Of a stretch of DNA of 24,926 nucleotides, positions 7,579 to 15,116 are shown in pieces. Positions within the stretch are counted from its first letter, which is position 1. Each line of letters starts with the position of its first letter. The position numbers and the translations under genes were made by a program. The DNA is from an uncultured Clostridia bacterium (GTDB lineage Bacteria; Bacillota; Clostridia; Oscillospirales; CAG-272), in the NCBI GenBank assembly GCA_947624945.1, contig CANQMJ010000017.1, forward strand, positions 1 through 24,926, read 5' to 3'. The notes under the pieces were generated by a model that worked only from the letters and a program-made list of their open reading frames with translations, searched no databases and was not told where the DNA came from.

Positions 7579-8429
7579 AAAAGGCGACAATGATAAACAC
7601 GTTGATCGAAACAAAAGACGGCATCACCTCTGTCATCGAGATAACAGGCGACAAATACGATATGTTTTTACAGCTCCGAGAATCGGGGATAGAACGAAGA
7701 CCGTCAGACATAAGGATATCAGATGAGGAAGGTGATGACGTGCGTGTCAAGCTCTGTGCGGAAAACGAAGTAGGACAGCACCTTGCAAGGATGTCCGACG
7801 GGAGCAGTACGCTCGATGACGTCTGCCGTGCCGTCGAGCGCGTCAACAACGTCAGAGATATTATCAAGGACGAAGTCTGCCGCAGGATCGTGAACGATGA
7901 ATACGACCATGAAAGCGAGATAGCCGACGACATACGCGGGCTCATGTACGACCGCGGCAGCGTGAGTGAAACATACTTTTTCCCGCTGACCGCACAGATC
8001 GTGTGCGATGATGAATATGACGACGATATCACCGTCGATGAACATGATCTCGTTTTCTACGAGGACGATATACGCAAGGCATTCTCATCATACACCGAAC
8101 GGGACACTCAAAACATGGCGGAGTATTATCATTCAGACAACTCTGTCGGCGATAAGCTCCTGCTTGCGGACTGGGGCTTTCGATGCTTACACGGCAGACT
8201 TTACGGAACCGTCGACGTAAGGCTGACCGAGCCGCTGACGAAAGACGAGGACGAGCGCCTGCGCGATTGGATCACAGGGCAAAACTCGGACGGACTTGGC
8301 GAAGGCTTCGAGCAGCAGCCGATCGAAGTCGGCGACGGAGTCATGTATGTGTCATTTTGGAACTCTGGTGACGAATACTTCATCCGTGATGAGACAGAGA
8401 TGGATTCATGCTTTGATATGCAGATGTGA
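7575..8429 (+). CDS. Conserved element protein (DUF6329-like), 284 aa
   Basis: This is an acidic 284-aa cytoplasmic protein. The C-terminal block, around residues 218-275, holds 'LTKDEDERLRDWITGQNSDG' followed by 'LGEGFEQQPIEVGDGVMYVSFW'. This is a recognisable motif of proteins in Tn1549-like elements of Clostridia (I recall DUF6329, not certain). The first 60 residues form an ITSVIEITGDKYDMFLQLR block. No catalytic motif is apparent. ATG 7575 overlaps the upstream TGA as ATGA, so translation is probably coupled. It ends FDMQM, close to the acidic/Met-rich endings of other proteins in this operon. A role in the antirestriction or transfer programme is inferred from neighbours only. Confidence 0.8.
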   Translation: MKKATMINTLIETKDGITSVIEITGDKYDMFLQLRESGIERRPSDIRISDEEGDDVRVKLCAENEVGQHLARMSDGSSTLDDVCRAVERVNNVRDIIKDEVCRRIVNDEYDHESEIADDIRGLMYDRGSVSETYFFPLTAQIVCDDEYDDDITVDEHDLVFYEDDIRKAFSSYTERDTQNMAEYYHSDNSVGDKLLLADWGFRCLHGRLYGTVDVRLTEPLTKDEDERLRDWITGQNSDGLGEGFEQQPIEVGDGVMYVSFWNSGDEYFIRDETEMDSCFDMQM

Positions 8430-8461
8430 CGCAAGTCTTATGATGAAAAAAGGAGAAGGAT

Positions 8462-9625
8462 TTGATAAAAATACGAATCAGAAATAACGACGCGGAAACG
8501 GACATACGCTTCCCTATCGAAGAAAAAGCGCTGCATGAAAAACTCAATGAAATAAACATCTATGACGGCGACGGAACGGCTCCGTCATCATTTGTTTCGG
8601 AAGTCTTTTGGCCGGAGGAATTCTCCATGCTGCAAGACCGCTATGTCAACCTCGACGAGATGAACTATCTTGGCAAACGTATGGACAGCTTTGACACGCT
8701 CGAAACGGATCAGTTCCTCATCGGCATTACAAAGCTCAGCGATCCATCTGTAAAGGATCTCATCAACCTGACATTCAACCTTGATCATTTTACACTTGTG
8801 CAAGATGTCAGCAGTTACGGCAAAATCGGCAGAGCATATGTAATGAATACGGAAGGATGCATTCCCGCCCATGACGAAGATGATCCGAAATACGCTGCTA
8901 TCGGAAAGGGACTCATTGATCGCGGACTTTCACAGATAACCGAACGCGGACTTCTCATATATAATCCGTTCGACGAATTGACCGAGGTCTACGACGGGCA
9001 TACATTTCCCCCGTACTATGACCGCTCCGATTTTCTCGTTGCGGTACAGCTCGGATTCGAAGGCAAACATGAACTTTTACTGCTGCCGGATGATGAGCGT
9101 GCGATACAGAAAGCGGCAGTCAGATTGGGCGCGCCATCCGTTCATGGATGTACAGCAGATATAGACGTAGTGAATCCGCACGCAGCATTTATGGCGAAAA
9201 GATTTCAAAGTCTAATAGAAAGCGAGGGGATATATGAGGTAAACGCGATGTTGAAAAGCCTTGGCTCGAATCATGTGTCTCGAAACAAGCTGTCCGCAGT
9301 CATAGAAGCAACCTGTGCCGAAACTTCAGACGATATTATCCGTATCGCACGTCATCTTGATGGCTTTATTTTTCTTCCCGATGTTTCAGATGAGGAAGAT
9401 CTCGCTCACTATCTCGTAGACAACAGAGATGATTACAGTATGAATCCCGAGATGGAAGATTACTTTGATTTTGCCGGATTCGGCGAGTATTTTGCCGAGA
9501 AATATGACGGTAAGTTTGTGAGCGGAGGTTTCGTTTTTCGTGAAGACTATGGAGATGTCGGAATGTTTCTCTGCCATGATGACGACGAAGATGAAGAAAA
9601 CGATATGACGATGGGAGGTATATAG
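8462..9625 (+). CDS. ArdA-like antirestriction protein with long C terminus
   Basis: This is a 387-aa acidic protein. Its organisation matches the large ArdA-type proteins of Clostridia elements: an N-terminal IRIRNNDAETDIRFPI strand, then FLIGITKLSDPSVKDLINLT, then LLIYNPFDELTEVYDG. Near the C terminus is an ArdA-like block, DYFDFAGFGEYFAEKYDG, followed by a Gly-Gly-Phe-Val segment. ArdA proteins mimic B-form DNA with their acidic surface and block type I restriction enzymes when an element enters a new cell. The start is TTG 8462, with AGGAG (8451-8455) six bases upstream; no nearer ATG fits. It ends in an acidic tail followed by TMGGI, whose ATG-GGA-GGT codons also form the ribosome site of the next gene. 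ArdA assignment is moderate. Confidence 0.65.
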   Translation: MIKIRIRNNDAETDIRFPIEEKALHEKLNEINIYDGDGTAPSSFVSEVFWPEEFSMLQDRYVNLDEMNYLGKRMDSFDTLETDQFLIGITKLSDPSVKDLINLTFNLDHFTLVQDVSSYGKIGRAYVMNTEGCIPAHDEDDPKYAAIGKGLIDRGLSQITERGLLIYNPFDELTEVYDGHTFPPYYDRSDFLVAVQLGFEGKHELLLLPDDERAIQKAAVRLGAPSVHGCTADIDVVNPHAAFMAKRFQSLIESEGIYEVNAMLKSLGSNHVSRNKLSAVIEATCAETSDDIIRIARHLDGFIFLPDVSDEEDLAHYLVDNRDDYSMNPEMEDYFDFAGFGEYFAEKYDGKFVSGGFVFREDYGDVGMFLCHDDDEDEENDMTMGGI

Positions 9626-9627
9626 AT

Positions 9628-9969
9628 CTGGCACTGCTTTTTTCAAAAGTAACGCTGACCGCCGAAGATAAGCAGACGAGTTTTTTCGTTTCGGGAAGTC
9701 CGAAGTCCATCGACGAGTTCGACGGATGGAAAGCGTATGAGAAATTCATCGGCAATATAGACACCGAATGCGACATTGACGTTCATGTCGATGCGTATGT
9801 GTACGGCGAGGGCAAGGTCTTCACGGCAACGCCGGACGAAGTGGCGTATTTCACCATGCGCGTCGAAGCTGACGCAAAATTTCTGTCTGCTCTCTGTGAA
9901 AAAGTCGGCGAGAATGATTTCACGGTCAGTTGGTCGACGAACGGGATTTCGAACGCGGAGCTTCTATGA
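9628..9969 (+). CDS. Small element protein with probable CTG start, 113 aa
   Basis: This 113-codon gene lacks an ATG, GTG or TTG near its 5' end. The frame opens after a TGA at 9592-9594 and the first ATG is deep inside (about 9854). The best start is CTG 9628, nine bases after GGGAGG (9613-9618). Support for coding: it exactly fills the gap between the ArdA-like gene and the next, its stop overlaps the next start as ATGA (9966-9969), and codon use matches its neighbours. The protein begins LALLFSKVTLTAEDK and contains SPKSIDEFDGWKAYEKFIGN and an acidic DTECDIDVHVDAYVYGEGK stretch. It resembles small acidic hypothetical proteins of conjugative elements. Function unknown. Confidence 0.7.
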   Translation: MALLFSKVTLTAEDKQTSFFVSGSPKSIDEFDGWKAYEKFIGNIDTECDIDVHVDAYVYGEGKVFTATPDEVAYFTMRVEADAKFLSALCEKVGENDFTVSWSTNGISNAELL

Positions 9970-10631
9970 CGGAAGAAAAGAAAAAGCTGCATCCGCTTGA
10001 AATCAAGAGTCTTGCCGATCTCAAGCGCAGCATAAAAGTCGGCACCGAGTTTACCGCTACGTCACACCGCAATCATCCGGATATCGTCGGGCTGCGGCGT
10101 GTTGTTGCGGAGGTACAGTCGAATGCTTTTTACTCAAAGATCAAGTATCAGCCTGAGCATAAATACTCAACATGCAATTACGGGAAAGGATTCCGAACGA
10201 ACTTTGAAAAAGCATCTTGTTACCGATTCTGCGGCTCGACGGTTCAGGTGCTTGACGTGCGCAGAAGTGACGGGAGCGTCCTTTATGAGATGGAGATATA
10301 CGAAAACAACATTAATGAAACGGAGGAAAACAGCATGAACGAATGGGAACGCATACATCGGCAGGCGGAGCGGTTCAAAGAAGAATACCCGCCCGGCACA
10401 CGGATATTGCTCCTTCACATGGGAGACGATCCCCGCCCCGTCGAGGACAATATGCGCGGTACTGTCGAATTTGTCGATGACATGGGGACTCTCCACTGCT
10501 GCTTCGACACCGGAAGATCGCTCGGTATCGTCCCCGGCGAGGACAGCTTCCGCAAGCTTACAGACGCGGAGTTGAAAGATGAACTCGACAACGGTGAGGA
10601 AGAACAAGATGAGCCGATGATGGGAATGTAG
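9966..10631 (+). CDS. Fusion: unknown N-terminal domain plus DUF4314
   Basis: This is a 221-aa protein. Residues 1-123 form a basic domain (SLADLKRSIKVGTEFTATSH, then NYGKGFRTNFEKAS) of unknown role. Residues 124-200 match DUF4314: YPPGTRILLLHMGDDPRPV, then GTVEFVDDMGTLHCCFDTGR and a GEDSFRKL end. DUF4314 is a small beta-barrel-like domain common in Tn1549-type elements, of unknown function. ATG 9966 overlaps the previous stop. An internal GGAGG (10322-10326), 8 bases before an in-frame ATG at 10335, would produce the DUF4314 domain alone. The protein ends in an acidic run and PMMGM, like several neighbours. The DUF4314 assignment is fairly secure; the fused form is unusual. Confidence 0.82.
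   Translation: MTEEKKKLHPLEIKSLADLKRSIKVGTEFTATSHRNHPDIVGLRRVVAEVQSNAFYSKIKYQPEHKYSTCNYGKGFRTNFEKASCYRFCGSTVQVLDVRRSDGSVLYEMEIYENNINETEENSMNEWERIHRQAERFKEEYPPGTRILLLHMGDDPRPVEDNMRGTVEFVDDMGTLHCCFDTGRSLGIVPGEDSFRKLTDAELKDELDNGEEEQDEPMMGM
10322..10337 (+). promoter_or_regulatory. Internal ribosome site and ATG before the DUF4314 domain
   Basis: GGAGG (10322-10326) sits 8 bases before an in-frame ATG (10335). The product would be a 98-aa stand-alone DUF4314 protein, the form in which the domain usually occurs. Confidence 0.6.
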
Positions 10632-10640
10632 AGGTGAGAG

Positions 10641-11150
10641 ATGTCGGAAGAAAAGAAAGGCGTGACCGTAAAGATCGACGCGGAACTCCACGAGGAAGTG
10701 CGCCGGTATCTGAACGATCACGGCATGACTATGGCGGAATTCGTATCCGCCGCAATGAGGGATGAGCTTCATCCGAAAATATTTGATAAGGAGGCAGATG
10801 TGAAAACGAGGACACTTGCGTTTCAGGTGCCTGAAGAACTGTTCGGAAGAATAAAGGATTATCTGACGCGACACAACATGACGCAGAAAGAGTTTGTGAT
10901 CGGTCTGATAGAATCCGAGCTCGACCGCGACATGGCGATGCGTGAGAACAATGTCGACGGTTTGAGCGATGTCGGCGAACAGTCGGACACTGAGGCGATG
11001 ACAGACGATGTCGCCGACGTTGGCGAGCGTGACGCGCCTGTCGAAGACTTTGACGAAGACGCCGAAGAAGACATGTATCGGGACGAGGATAACGGCGAAT
11101 GTGAAAATGAAGATGAGGACGAATCCGAGGGATTCGGGTTGAAGATGTGA
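10641..11150 (+). CDS. Tandem ribbon-helix-helix protein with acidic tail
   Basis: This is a 169-aa protein with two successive ribbon-helix-helix (CopG/Arc-type) units. The first is VTVKIDAELHEEVRRYL with GMTMAEFVSAAMRDEL (about 8-45). The second is RTLAFQVPEELFGRIKDYL with NMTQKEFVIGLIESEL (about 56-93). RHH units normally dimerise to bind DNA with the beta ribbon, so two in one chain could form an intramolecular DNA-binding unit. About 75 residues follow that are very rich in Asp/Glu and end in GFGLKM. ATG 10641 is preceded by GAGGTGAG. A second start, GTG 10800 with AAGGAGG (10788-10794), begins the second RHH unit. A role as operon regulator or relaxosome accessory is inferred. Confidence 0.82.
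   Translation: MSEEKKGVTVKIDAELHEEVRRYLNDHGMTMAEFVSAAMRDELHPKIFDKEADVKTRTLAFQVPEELFGRIKDYLTRHNMTQKEFVIGLIESELDRDMAMRENNVDGLSDVGEQSDTEAMTDDVADVGERDAPVEDFDEDAEEDMYRDEDNGECENEDEDESEGFGLKM
10788..10802 (+). promoter_or_regulatory. Internal ribosome site and GTG between the two RHH units
   Basis: AAGGAGG (10788-10794) is 5 bases before an in-frame GTG (10800). It would give a 116-aa single-RHH protein with the acidic tail. Confidence 0.5.
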
Positions 11151-11209
11151 AAAAAGAGGTGAGGACAGCGATATAGAATTTATCATACAAAGAAAGGTGC
11201 GGACGGGAT

Positions 11210-12508
11210 ATGGCTGTCCGCTTTTTTGATATGTTCGCCGGGATAGGCGGTTTCCGCAGCGGGCTTATGGCGGCTGGAGGTTTTGAATGCGTCGGCTGGT
11301 GCGAGATAGACAAATACGCGCGACAGGCGTATGAAGCAATGTATGACACGAAAGGAGAAACATTTTTTGAAGATGCAAGAACGATCAACCCCGAACATTT
11401 GCCTGATATCGACCTTATTTGCGGAGGATTCCCTTGTCAGAGCTTTTCGGTCGCCGGAAAACGGGGAGGATTTGACGACGCAAGAGGGACCCTTTTCTTT
11501 GAGATCGCTCGGCTGGCTGCCGCTGTCAGACCCACTTATCTGCTCCTTGAAAACGTACCCGGACTGTTATCGCACGACGAAGGCAGGACGTTTGCGGCGA
11601 TCCTCGGTGCGTTGGATGAATTGGGGTACGATGTCGCGTGGCAGGTGCTTAACAGCAAGGATTTCGGAGTCCCCCAGTCACGAAAACGCGTGTATATTAT
11701 CGGATTTCTTAGAAACAAATGCTCCGGCGAAATACTACATTTCAACGGAGCAAATGAAGCGGCTCCTCTCTGTCTTGTCCCCGGACGTCAGGGAAACCGT
11801 ATCTATTCGCAGGACGGAACCGCCTCAACGCTGACGAGCAGCTACGGCGGATTTTCAGGCAAGACTAACCTGTATATGGTCGGACTGCCGGTCAAGGTTG
11901 ATACGAAAACAGGATATCAGATCGCAGAGCCGGGCGACAGTATAGACTTCGCCTACCCCGATCAGAACAAACGGCGAGGTCGTGTCGGAAAGCAGATCGC
12001 GCATACTCTCACGACTTCAAGTACGCAAGGGGTATTCTGTATCGACATGAATGAGGGAGCCTCGCTTACGGATACGGCGCGGTGTATCACGGCGCGTCAG
12101 GATTCGGGCATAAGCAACAGGCGCGGTGAGCATTCGGGCGTGTTCATCGAGTGTGACGGACCTTGCCCCGTCATAAACCCGGCAAAAGAAACGGTGCGTC
12201 AGAACGGACGTCGCATCAAAGAACCGAATGATCCGATGTTTACGTTGACCGTACAGGACAGACACGGCATCTATCATAACGGATATGTGCGAAAGCTGAT
12301 GCCGATAGAGTGCTGGCGGCTTCAGGGATTCACCGACGAGCAGTTCCGCGCGGCAAGCGATACGGGGCTGTCAGACTGCCGCCTTTACAAGATGGCGGGA
12401 AATGCCGTATCTGTTCCCGTCATAACGGCGCTCGGCAAAGTGATACTCAGGATCGACAAAAATATGAAAGAAAAGGAGAGTGATGAAAATGCCGAATCAT
12501 GTGACTAA
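11210..12508 (+). CDS. DNA (cytosine-5) methyltransferase
   Basis: This 432-aa enzyme transfers a methyl group from S-adenosylmethionine to cytosine C5 in duplex DNA. Motif I is D-M-F-A-G-I-G-G-F (7-15). Motif IV is G-F-P-C-Q-S-F with catalytic Cys 76. Motif VI is E-N-V-P-G (114-118) and motif VIII is Q-S-R-K-R (156-160). Motifs IX-X are RKLMPIECWRLQGF (361-374) and YKMAGNAVSVPVI (393-405). The target-recognition region (about 180-360) is long and contains four loosely repeated Ala/Thr-Leu-Thr segments. The start has AAAGGTG upstream. No restriction endonuclease is adjacent, so it is probably an orphan enzyme protecting the element from host restriction. It lies between the RHH gene and a DUF1281-like gene in one operon, overlapping the latter. 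The target sequence cannot be predicted. Confidence 0.95.
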   Translation: MAVRFFDMFAGIGGFRSGLMAAGGFECVGWCEIDKYARQAYEAMYDTKGETFFEDARTINPEHLPDIDLICGGFPCQSFSVAGKRGGFDDARGTLFFEIARLAAAVRPTYLLLENVPGLLSHDEGRTFAAILGALDELGYDVAWQVLNSKDFGVPQSRKRVYIIGFLRNKCSGEILHFNGANEAAPLCLVPGRQGNRIYSQDGTASTLTSSYGGFSGKTNLYMVGLPVKVDTKTGYQIAEPGDSIDFAYPDQNKRRGRVGKQIAHTLTTSSTQGVFCIDMNEGASLTDTARCITARQDSGISNRRGEHSGVFIECDGPCPVINPAKETVRQNGRRIKEPNDPMFTLTVQDRHGIYHNGYVRKLMPIECWRLQGFTDEQFRAASDTGLSDCRLYKMAGNAVSVPVITALGKVILRIDKNMKEKESDENAESCD

Positions 12509-13550
12509 TGTCGTCACCTTTCATGGTGATCAGGAGCGCGTATATGAAGCGCTCAAACGCATACAAAAAGACGGCGAAGGAATAGGAACGATAGACTTCA
12601 ACAAGATCATCCCGATGCCGGAGTCTCTCGATATCGAGGCGGGCAGCCGAACCGACGCGGGACTGAAAGCGTACTCTGAATTTATCTCCGAATGCCTGCT
12701 TAAAGACCGAGTGCGTCATATTGAAGATCTCCGTATCACAGAAGAAAGAGAGCGCGGCTACCTCGAGAATCACGGTGAGATAAACAAAGATGATTTTATG
12801 CTCGGGAAGACTGCATATAACAATGTGCAAATGTATGGCACGCCGACGTGGTATGAATGGCGTATACAGAACTGGGGGACGAAGTGGAACGCATATCGCT
12901 GTGCATTTGATGAGGAGAATAAAGAGCTGCGGTTTGATACGGCATGGAGCGCACCGCATCCGATTATGGAAAAACTGCAGGAAATGTATCCCGGTCTCTC
13001 CTTCACTCACGAATGGGCGGATGAAGATATCGGCAACAACTGCGGACGTGCCGAATACTTTGACGGCGAGCGGTTTCTGAGCGAATACCCCGAGGGTGAG
13101 TGCGACCGTATCGAATTTGCTGCCTCCATCCTGCGGTGCAGTCCCGCCGATTACGGTCTTTATCTCAACGCGTCCGAAAACGGATATATTCGCCTTGATA
13201 CGGACACATACGACCTTATCGACCTTTTCGGCAAACCGGCGCTGTTCTCGAATTGGCAGATGACTACCGATGACATCCCGAAGGGACTTTACTGTTACGA
13301 TCTGCGAGAAGCCGACAATGGGGATGGGTTTATCACGATCGAGCCTCATGTCGTTGTGAATCTCGGCGGATCAGTCATAACGGACGAACCGATCGATTTC
13401 GGTGAGGCGGGTTTCATATCATTCACCGACGATACATCGCCGAATTTCATCGGAACGGTTGTTACGATAGAGGAATATCTAAAGGGAGAATTCAACGAAG
13501 ACATGGATGAAGACACGGAAAACACAGAGAGCGAGGGGATGGATCTGTGA
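12483..13550 (+). CDS. DUF1281/YubB-like and LPD28-like polyvalent protein
   Basis: This is a 355-aa cytoplasmic protein. Residues 1-200 resemble the DUF1281/YubB ferredoxin-like family: PNHVTNVVTFHGDQERVYEA, then GTIDFNKIIPMPESL, WGTKWNAYRC and an FDTAWSAPHP block. Residues 220-335 resemble a large-polyvalent-protein-associated domain (LPD28-like): DDIPKGLYCYDLRE and a VVVNLGGSVITDEPIDF strand. Both families occur on phages and conjugative elements with poorly known roles. AGGAG precedes two possible starts, ATG 12483 (4-base spacing) and ATG 12489 (10-base spacing). The family usually begins M-P-N-H-V, which favours the latter, but both are possible. It overlaps the methyltransferase by 26 bases. 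It ends in an acidic tail and GMDL. Domain names are from motif memory. Confidence 0.82.
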   Translation: MKMPNHVTNVVTFHGDQERVYEALKRIQKDGEGIGTIDFNKIIPMPESLDIEAGSRTDAGLKAYSEFISECLLKDRVRHIEDLRITEERERGYLENHGEINKDDFMLGKTAYNNVQMYGTPTWYEWRIQNWGTKWNAYRCAFDEENKELRFDTAWSAPHPIMEKLQEMYPGLSFTHEWADEDIGNNCGRAEYFDGERFLSEYPEGECDRIEFAASILRCSPADYGLYLNASENGYIRLDTDTYDLIDLFGKPALFSNWQMTTDDIPKGLYCYDLREADNGDGFITIEPHVVVNLGGSVITDEPIDFGEAGFISFTDDTSPNFIGTVVTIEEYLKGEFNEDMDEDTENTESEGMDL

Positions 13551-13906
13551 GCGTAAAACGAATAACGACGGACGAGCTGCTTGATACCGAGGGCGAAGGA
13601 CTCGTCATAATGGGCTGCGGCGGTGATCTTGACGAATGGGTCGACGGGATAAACGGCCTTCTCACCGATGCGGATATACTCCGTGGCGGGACACGTTTTG
13701 AGGACTGCGCATCGTTTGAGCATAACGGACTCACTTGTCTTCTGTTCCACTTCGGTGACGATGTAGATATCGACATCGGAAAGCTCGCGATTTGGAGGAT
13801 CGGAAGTCACGACACATTCGGCGGGACATGGCTCTCTGATTTCAAAGTCAATGAACTGGGCGTCGGCAATGACGAATCCGAGGATATTGACATGGGAGGT
13901 ATGTGA
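13547..13906 (+). CDS. Conserved small element protein (GCGGDLDEWVDGIN)
   Basis: This 119-aa protein has a strongly patterned sequence, GLVIMGCGGDLDEWVDGIN, then LLFHFGDDVDIDIGKLAIW and FGGTWLSDFKVNELG. I recognise this as a conserved hypothetical of Clostridia conjugative elements but cannot name it. No catalytic motif stands out. The start is GTG 13547, overlapping the upstream TGA (GTGA) with GAGGGG just before, so translation is coupled. The end is acidic and closes with DMGGM, whose ATG-GGA-GGT codons form the ribosome site of the next gene. It is operon-linked to the antirestriction and methylation genes. Function unknown. Confidence 0.82.
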   Translation: MSVKRITTDELLDTEGEGLVIMGCGGDLDEWVDGINGLLTDADILRGGTRFEDCASFEHNGLTCLLFHFGDDVDIDIGKLAIWRIGSHDTFGGTWLSDFKVNELGVGNDESEDIDMGGM

Positions 13907-13907
13907 T

Positions 13908-14060
13908 ATGGCGATACTCTGCTTTATCGGAGGGTTGTTCCTCGGCGGCATCACGATGATGGTCGTCATGTCATGCATACAGATCAACGCGCGCGATGAT
14001 ATGCATGACAAAGATGGGAAGGACGTAGATGACACCGATTCAAATGACAAGAACATATAA
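13908..14060 (+). CDS. Small membrane protein, DUF3789-like, 50 aa
   Basis: This 50-aa protein has one N-terminal membrane helix (ILCFIGGLFLGGITMMVVMSC) followed by QINARDD and a charged, Asp-rich cytoplasmic tail. Short proteins with a Gly-rich helix and this QIN-type junction are the DUF3789 family of conjugative elements, role unknown. ATG 13908 has GGGAGGT upstream, inside the last codons of the previous gene. It belongs to the same operon, just ahead of the adenine methyltransferase. Confidence 0.78.
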   Translation: MAILCFIGGLFLGGITMMVVMSCIQINARDDMHDKDGKDVDDTDSNDKNI

Positions 14061-14087
14061 TAATGGAAAGGAGGTCATACGTCACCG

Positions 14088-14996
14088 ATGAAAACACCCG
14101 TATCGAGGGTCGGCAACAAAACGCCGATCCTCGATATCATTTATTCGATGTTTCCGCTCGAATATGAACGGTTCGTCGATGTGTTCGGCGGTTCCGGCAG
14201 TGTGCTGCTCGGAAAACCGAGAGTTGATGCCTTTGAAGTCTACAATGACTTCGACTGCAACCTCGTAAACTTGTTCCACTGTTTGAAGGAACGGACGATG
14301 GCGACTATCCGCGAGCTTGGGTTCTGCCATCTCAACTCACGCGAGGATTTCATGATCGTAAAAAAGTTTTTTGAGGACGAGACGTTCGACGACACGTTTA
14401 CGGACGAAGAACTCGAACTGACTGCGGTGCTTTTTCCGCCGCCCGCAGCAGACGAACTGTGCGAGATACGCCGCCGTATCACCGATGATCACGACGTCAG
14501 ACGAGCCGCGATGTTTTTGAAGCTTTTGCGATACAGCTATTCGAGCGGCGGAAAATCGTATTCTTCGCAGCCGTTCGATATACGCAAACTGTTTTTGATG
14601 ATCCGCGCGCTCTCCGACAGAATGGCGAATGTTGTAATAGAAAATCAGGATTTCGAAACGCTCATCCGCCACTACGACAGGCCGGATACGCTGTTCTATG
14701 CCGACCCGCCGTATATCTCGACCGAGGATATGTACGACGTCGAGTTCACGATGGACGATCACATCCGCCTGTGGGACACGCTGCTCGGCATCGAGGGCAA
14801 ATTCCTTTTGTCATACAACGACTGTGAGGAAGTCCGCAAACTTTACGACGGATGCAGGATATTCCCGTTCACGCGTATCCATTCAATGGCGCAGAGGTAT
14901 GACGCCGGGCGCGAATTCGGCGAGCTTCTGATCGGCAACTATGACATATTCAAGCGCGGACGCGCACAGCCGAGCCAGATTTCGATGTTCGCATAA
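14088..14996 (+). CDS. DNA adenine methyltransferase, Dam/D12 family
   Basis: This 302-aa enzyme methylates the N6 of adenine in DNA using S-adenosylmethionine. The N-terminal SRVGNKTPILDII (6-18) and FVDVFGGSGSV (29-39) blocks form the cofactor pocket. The catalytic D-P-P-Y is at 206-209, and 'KFLLSYNDCEEVRKLY' follows. The order and length fit the D12 class (Dam, DpnM). The start is ATG 14088 after AGGAGG with about 13 bases spacing, rather long; no alternative in-frame start exists nearby. It is the last gene of the antirestriction operon. No cognate endonuclease is seen, so protective self-methylation or strand marking is likely. The sequence specificity is unknown. Confidence 0.93.
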   Translation: MKTPVSRVGNKTPILDIIYSMFPLEYERFVDVFGGSGSVLLGKPRVDAFEVYNDFDCNLVNLFHCLKERTMATIRELGFCHLNSREDFMIVKKFFEDETFDDTFTDEELELTAVLFPPPAADELCEIRRRITDDHDVRRAAMFLKLLRYSYSSGGKSYSSQPFDIRKLFLMIRALSDRMANVVIENQDFETLIRHYDRPDTLFYADPPYISTEDMYDVEFTMDDHIRLWDTLLGIEGKFLLSYNDCEEVRKLYDGCRIFPFTRIHSMAQRYDAGREFGELLIGNYDIFKRGRAQPSQISMFA

Positions 14997-15050
14997 TGAA
15001 AAAACTTTCATGTCAGTGTATCAAAAATACGTAATATTGCCCTAAACAGT

Positions 15051-15078
15051 TGACTTTTTTTCGGTTTTCGGGTATCAT
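15051..15078 (+). promoter_or_regulatory. Promoter of the Rpn-type nuclease gene
   Basis: TTGACT (15051-15056) and TATCAT (15073-15078) are spaced 16 bases apart, about 40 bases before the start codon. The gene therefore appears to be transcribed independently of the preceding operon. Confidence 0.7.
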
Positions 15079-15116
15079 AAAAACAGAGAAAGCGGATACG
15101 AGTATCAAGGGGAGTA

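Noticed and set aside
7481..8032. Ser-rich minus-strand frame
   Set aside because: It is antisense to the 7575-8429 gene; low-complexity Ser content is typical of a shadow frame.
10167..11186. A 339-codon minus-strand open frame
   Set aside because: It runs antisense to the DUF4314 and RHH genes, has no ribosome site and shows no domain. The plus-strand genes have clear domains and coupled starts.
12447..13349. A 300-codon minus-strand open frame
   Set aside because: It is antisense to the DUF1281/LPD28-like gene, which has recognisable motifs and coupled starts. The open antisense frame follows from codon bias.
14030..15010. Possible restriction endonuclease partner for the two methyltransferases
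   Set aside because: The neighbouring open frames were examined for nuclease motifs. Only the Rpn-type protein has one, and it has its own promoter and a different family.
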